The notes under the pieces are model-generated. The model was not told the DNA's origin, ran no database searches, and was given only the letters and a program-made list of their open reading frames with translations. Source: Cardinalis cardinalis (lineage: Eukaryota; Chordata; Aves; Passeriformes; Cardinalidae). From it: 64,000 bases of DNA. The first letter of the stretch is position 1; every line of letters starts with the position of its first letter. The position numbers and the translations under genes are program-made. The stretch lies in contig JACDOX010000085.1 of the NCBI GenBank assembly GCA_014549065.1, positions 124,001-188,000 on the forward strand, read 5' to 3'. This document shows positions 61,246 through 64,000 of the stretch, piece by piece.

Positions 61246-64000
61246 CTAGGGAGAGCAAGGAGTCAAACCAGTTAAAATGCAAAAATCACCGCTCACAGAA
61301 TTCAAAAGTCTTTGCAAGTTTAAAAATACAGCACCATTTAATGCTTCATTCGTGGAGCACTGCAGACTTATCGAGCCAGGAGCTGCAAATATAGCAGATT
61401 TCAACTCACAGCACCCTAGTTTCAGATGTCCTCAGATTTCATAAATTACGTGGGAAGCTGGATGCTCTAGAAAGCAGGATCTGTAGTTTAGACAGAACTT
61501 TCTTCTGCTTGCTATAACTATTAGGACTTGTTATAGAGAGNGGAGTGAGCTAGTGCAGAGCTGGGACAGGCTGTAGTGATCAGAGGGAGAACTCANCAGA
61601 GAAGCATCCTGACACTCAACCAGACCCTTTCACGCCCCCTCCTCTCCACTGCCCTGCGCTTGTACCTCCCTGATCCACTCTGACCCCTCCCTTTGGCCCT
61701 TCCTTTTAACATCACAAGACAAATTTCACAAATTTTTGTGATTCTTTTAGACTGTGCCATAAGAAGTTTGTTCTTTCCCATCTGATCCGTGATAACCTTA
61801 TTTCTTCTTTGCAAAAAAGCTGCAGTGTTGTGGCTGAAGCTCTCCTGATACATGTGGTCTCTGCATTCATCTCTGGTATCTATTCCCTTGTGCTGCTGCC
61901 ATTCCAGCTTCCTGGGCAGCACCAGAAACACCAACAGCCTCATCCCGTGCCTGAAATGGAGCATTTCTGCTTCTGGCTGTGCCACATCNTTACTGCCATT
62001 AAACCACTTCACTTACTTACAGCCAAGGAAGCAAATCCACTCCCTCCCTCTCTTGTGTACTCTTAACTTTGAATCCATATTTCACTGATGAGATTTGGCC
62101 TCAGATGAAGGACACTGTCACCTAGCAGTGCTTGCTACTGCCAGCATGGACAGAGGTAGGCAAGAAACTGCAATTGTTCCTGCCAACATTTTTTTTAATT
62201 ATTCTTTTGCATGATTGACTAATTTTCAAACATTTAGTGTTGTTCTTACTGAAGCACTGCATGGGCATAGAGACCTTTTTACTCTCTTGGAATATAGTCA
62301 GCTGAGTAATTATTTTATGATTTTTAATGTCATAAACTTCATTGTTTATAGAAAATACAGCAGGCAATGTAGAGGGCCAAAAAGGACAGTATTAAAAGGA
62401 CAGCATTAGCTTTCTTGGTGTGTTTTCCAGTTTAAGATATGGCTTCAATATGGGGGAAGAATTGCCATGGTACCAATCCCTAATCCTTAGCCAGTGATTA
62501 GGGAATACAGTTTCAGTATTATTATAATTCATACATCACTGGAAAAAAAGAACAGAAAAAATGGCTAGAAGCTATATTGACATTTCAGCTGCCTTCAAGC
62601 TAGACTAGAAGATCAATGACCTGCTGTGAAAAAGCATTTTGCAGGATAGAGTGCCAGGGCACCAGGAAAGCTGCAGCCCACAGATAATTTGGATGTGAGT
62701 TCCAATTGGAAATGGAACACAACACTGTGATGGAGAAATTGCTTCTCAGAGAATGTGAATGAAAAACTGAAGCAGAAAGGACAAGTTCTGATGCACTTTA
62801 GCAAAGGCATTTCACAAATTTGTAAGAGGGATTATTCGGTCTCTAGCTAATTCCGAATTTAATTTTGTGCTTGAAGCACGAATTGAACCTCTACATCTGC
62901 AAAAGGCAATGTGTCTTCTCCCAAATTACAGTGCTCAATCTTCAAAATACCTAAGAGCATCCCAAAGAAGAAAGTCAATCCTAATAAATCTTTAAAAATN
63001 TTCTAATCCAGGACATTGGGACAATAAATTATTCATTGTAANAGTATAGATATTGCACACATAGATAATTGGGGTTCATTATTGCATTTCCATATCTTAG
63101 AACATTTGGATTCCTTTTGTTCTGCAAAACCTCAGTGGACTGTTTCCCTTGTCTCTCTTTCAAGTCCTCCCCAAGGTCTATGAATAAAACTCACAGAGGC
63201 TACAGAAGAGAAAAGAGCCCAAGTCCTAAGAGGGAGCAATATTTCTGGTCTGTGCATTAGCTGAAGCTCTGCCAATCAGATCTCATCACTTCCCACAGGA
63301 AAACTCACATCTCCCATGATTGTCAGGCATCAATTTGATTTGACTGCTGTGCCCTTTCACTGTTCATAACAAAATTCACGAAGGAATTTAAACCTCTATT
63401 TTATTACTGTTTCCTCTGTGTTCCTTTCCCTTTGGCATGTACATCTAAAGTAACTATTGATAATCCAGCAACCTTTCCAAAAACATCCCGACAGAAATGA
63501 ACTAAGCTTGTTTTGAGTCAAGATAAATGACAGTGCCCTGGCAAATAAAGAAGAACAAAACATCCCAGAGCCTTGCAGATCCTGCTATTGCAATATCCCT
63601 TCCATAATATCAGACAATGACAGCATTAATGTTAATTAATGCCCATAAGGAATCCATATTTTTAAGACAGCAAAGCACTGATAATCGTTGGATTATCATA
63701 TCTATGGAATGAGGCTATCTGGGAATGGACATATTAGCTGATAATTCTGGTCTCTCCATATAAAGCAGTTGCCCTTTCCAGTATATATTTTTATAGATGT
63801 GCATAAATATTTACATATGTGTGTATGTACACACAAAACACAGAAAAAACTGGCCATAATTTAACTGTAATAACACTTCAGCATAGCTGACCCAACAAAA
63901 CAGGTAAAAATGCCCAGTCTTCTTATTGTTTTTCCTGCCCATTACACTTTAAACCAGATATTCACAGAAACCATAACATTTTTATTACAAAATCCTCAGG
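61246..64000 (-). other. GRIN2A: GRIN2A intron, 3' part
   Basis: Intronic sequence upstream of the M4 exon, running off the right edge. The preceding exon should encode the end of the pore-side S2 region (ending in a Gly-Asp before the split Gly codon), and I do not find it here. A perfect 9-bp inverted repeat, TCCCTAATC (62,477-62,485) and GATTAGGGA (62,496-62,504), could form a hairpin. A TA/TG-rich tract lies at about 63,780-63,835. An open frame on the minus strand at about 61,593-62,012 has no exon-like boundaries or recognisable product. Confidence 0.85.

Noticed and set aside
61593..62012. 139-residue minus-strand open frame in the upstream intron
   Set aside because: No known GluN2A segment, splice sites or domain is seen.
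1..64000. CRISPR array, phage, operon or other microbial system
   Set aside because: The repeats present are microsatellites, minisatellites and retroelement fragments. Coding sequence is intron-split and vertebrate.

Overview
The window is vertebrate genomic DNA, almost certainly from a bird and probably a songbird. The evidence is intron-containing coding sequence, a typical avian CR1 LINE 3' end, LTR fragments resembling families common in passerine genomes, and AT-rich low-gene-density sequence. There is no operon, CRISPR array or other prokaryotic feature. Isolated N positions occur throughout, on average one every few hundred bases, which looks like masked ambiguous or heterozygous sites rather than assembly gaps.

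Layout. Roughly the first 47 kb contains no gene I can support. It is AT-rich non-coding DNA with simple repeats, two candidate LTR fragments (1-370 on the plus strand and about 5,150-5,550 on the minus strand), one clear CR1 3' end (about 20,610-20,866), a GC-rich repeat-like block followed by a 49-bp minisatellite (about 20,880-21,665), and a short possible antisense CR1 remnant (about 42,540-42,610). From about 47.2 kb to the right edge the window holds the 3' end of one gene on the minus strand, GRIN2A, encoding the GluN2A subunit of the NMDA-type glutamate receptor. In transcript order it has an upstream intron (61,246 to beyond 64,000), the penultimate coding exon with transmembrane helix M4 (61,245-61,007), a short intron of 1,583 nt, and the last coding exon with nearly the whole cytoplasmic tail (59,423-57,633, ending in the PDZ ligand ESDV). 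A very long 3' UTR is inferred to run to an AATAAA at 47,204-47,199. The gene-poor left half fits the large gene desert downstream of GRIN2A in other vertebrates.

The most interesting content is in the GluN2A tail. Several mammalian regulatory positions are kept: both palmitoylation cysteine clusters, Tyr842, the Cdk5 Ser1232, Tyr1325, Tyr1387 and the PDZ ligand. Others are changed: the dileucine endocytic motif LL1319-1320 reads FL, the Src site Tyr1292 reads Phe, the PKC site Ser1416 reads Gly, and Ser900 reads Thr. Positions use human numbering, and the comparison is from my knowledge of the mammalian protein, not from a computed alignment. I found no previously undescribed multi-gene system.
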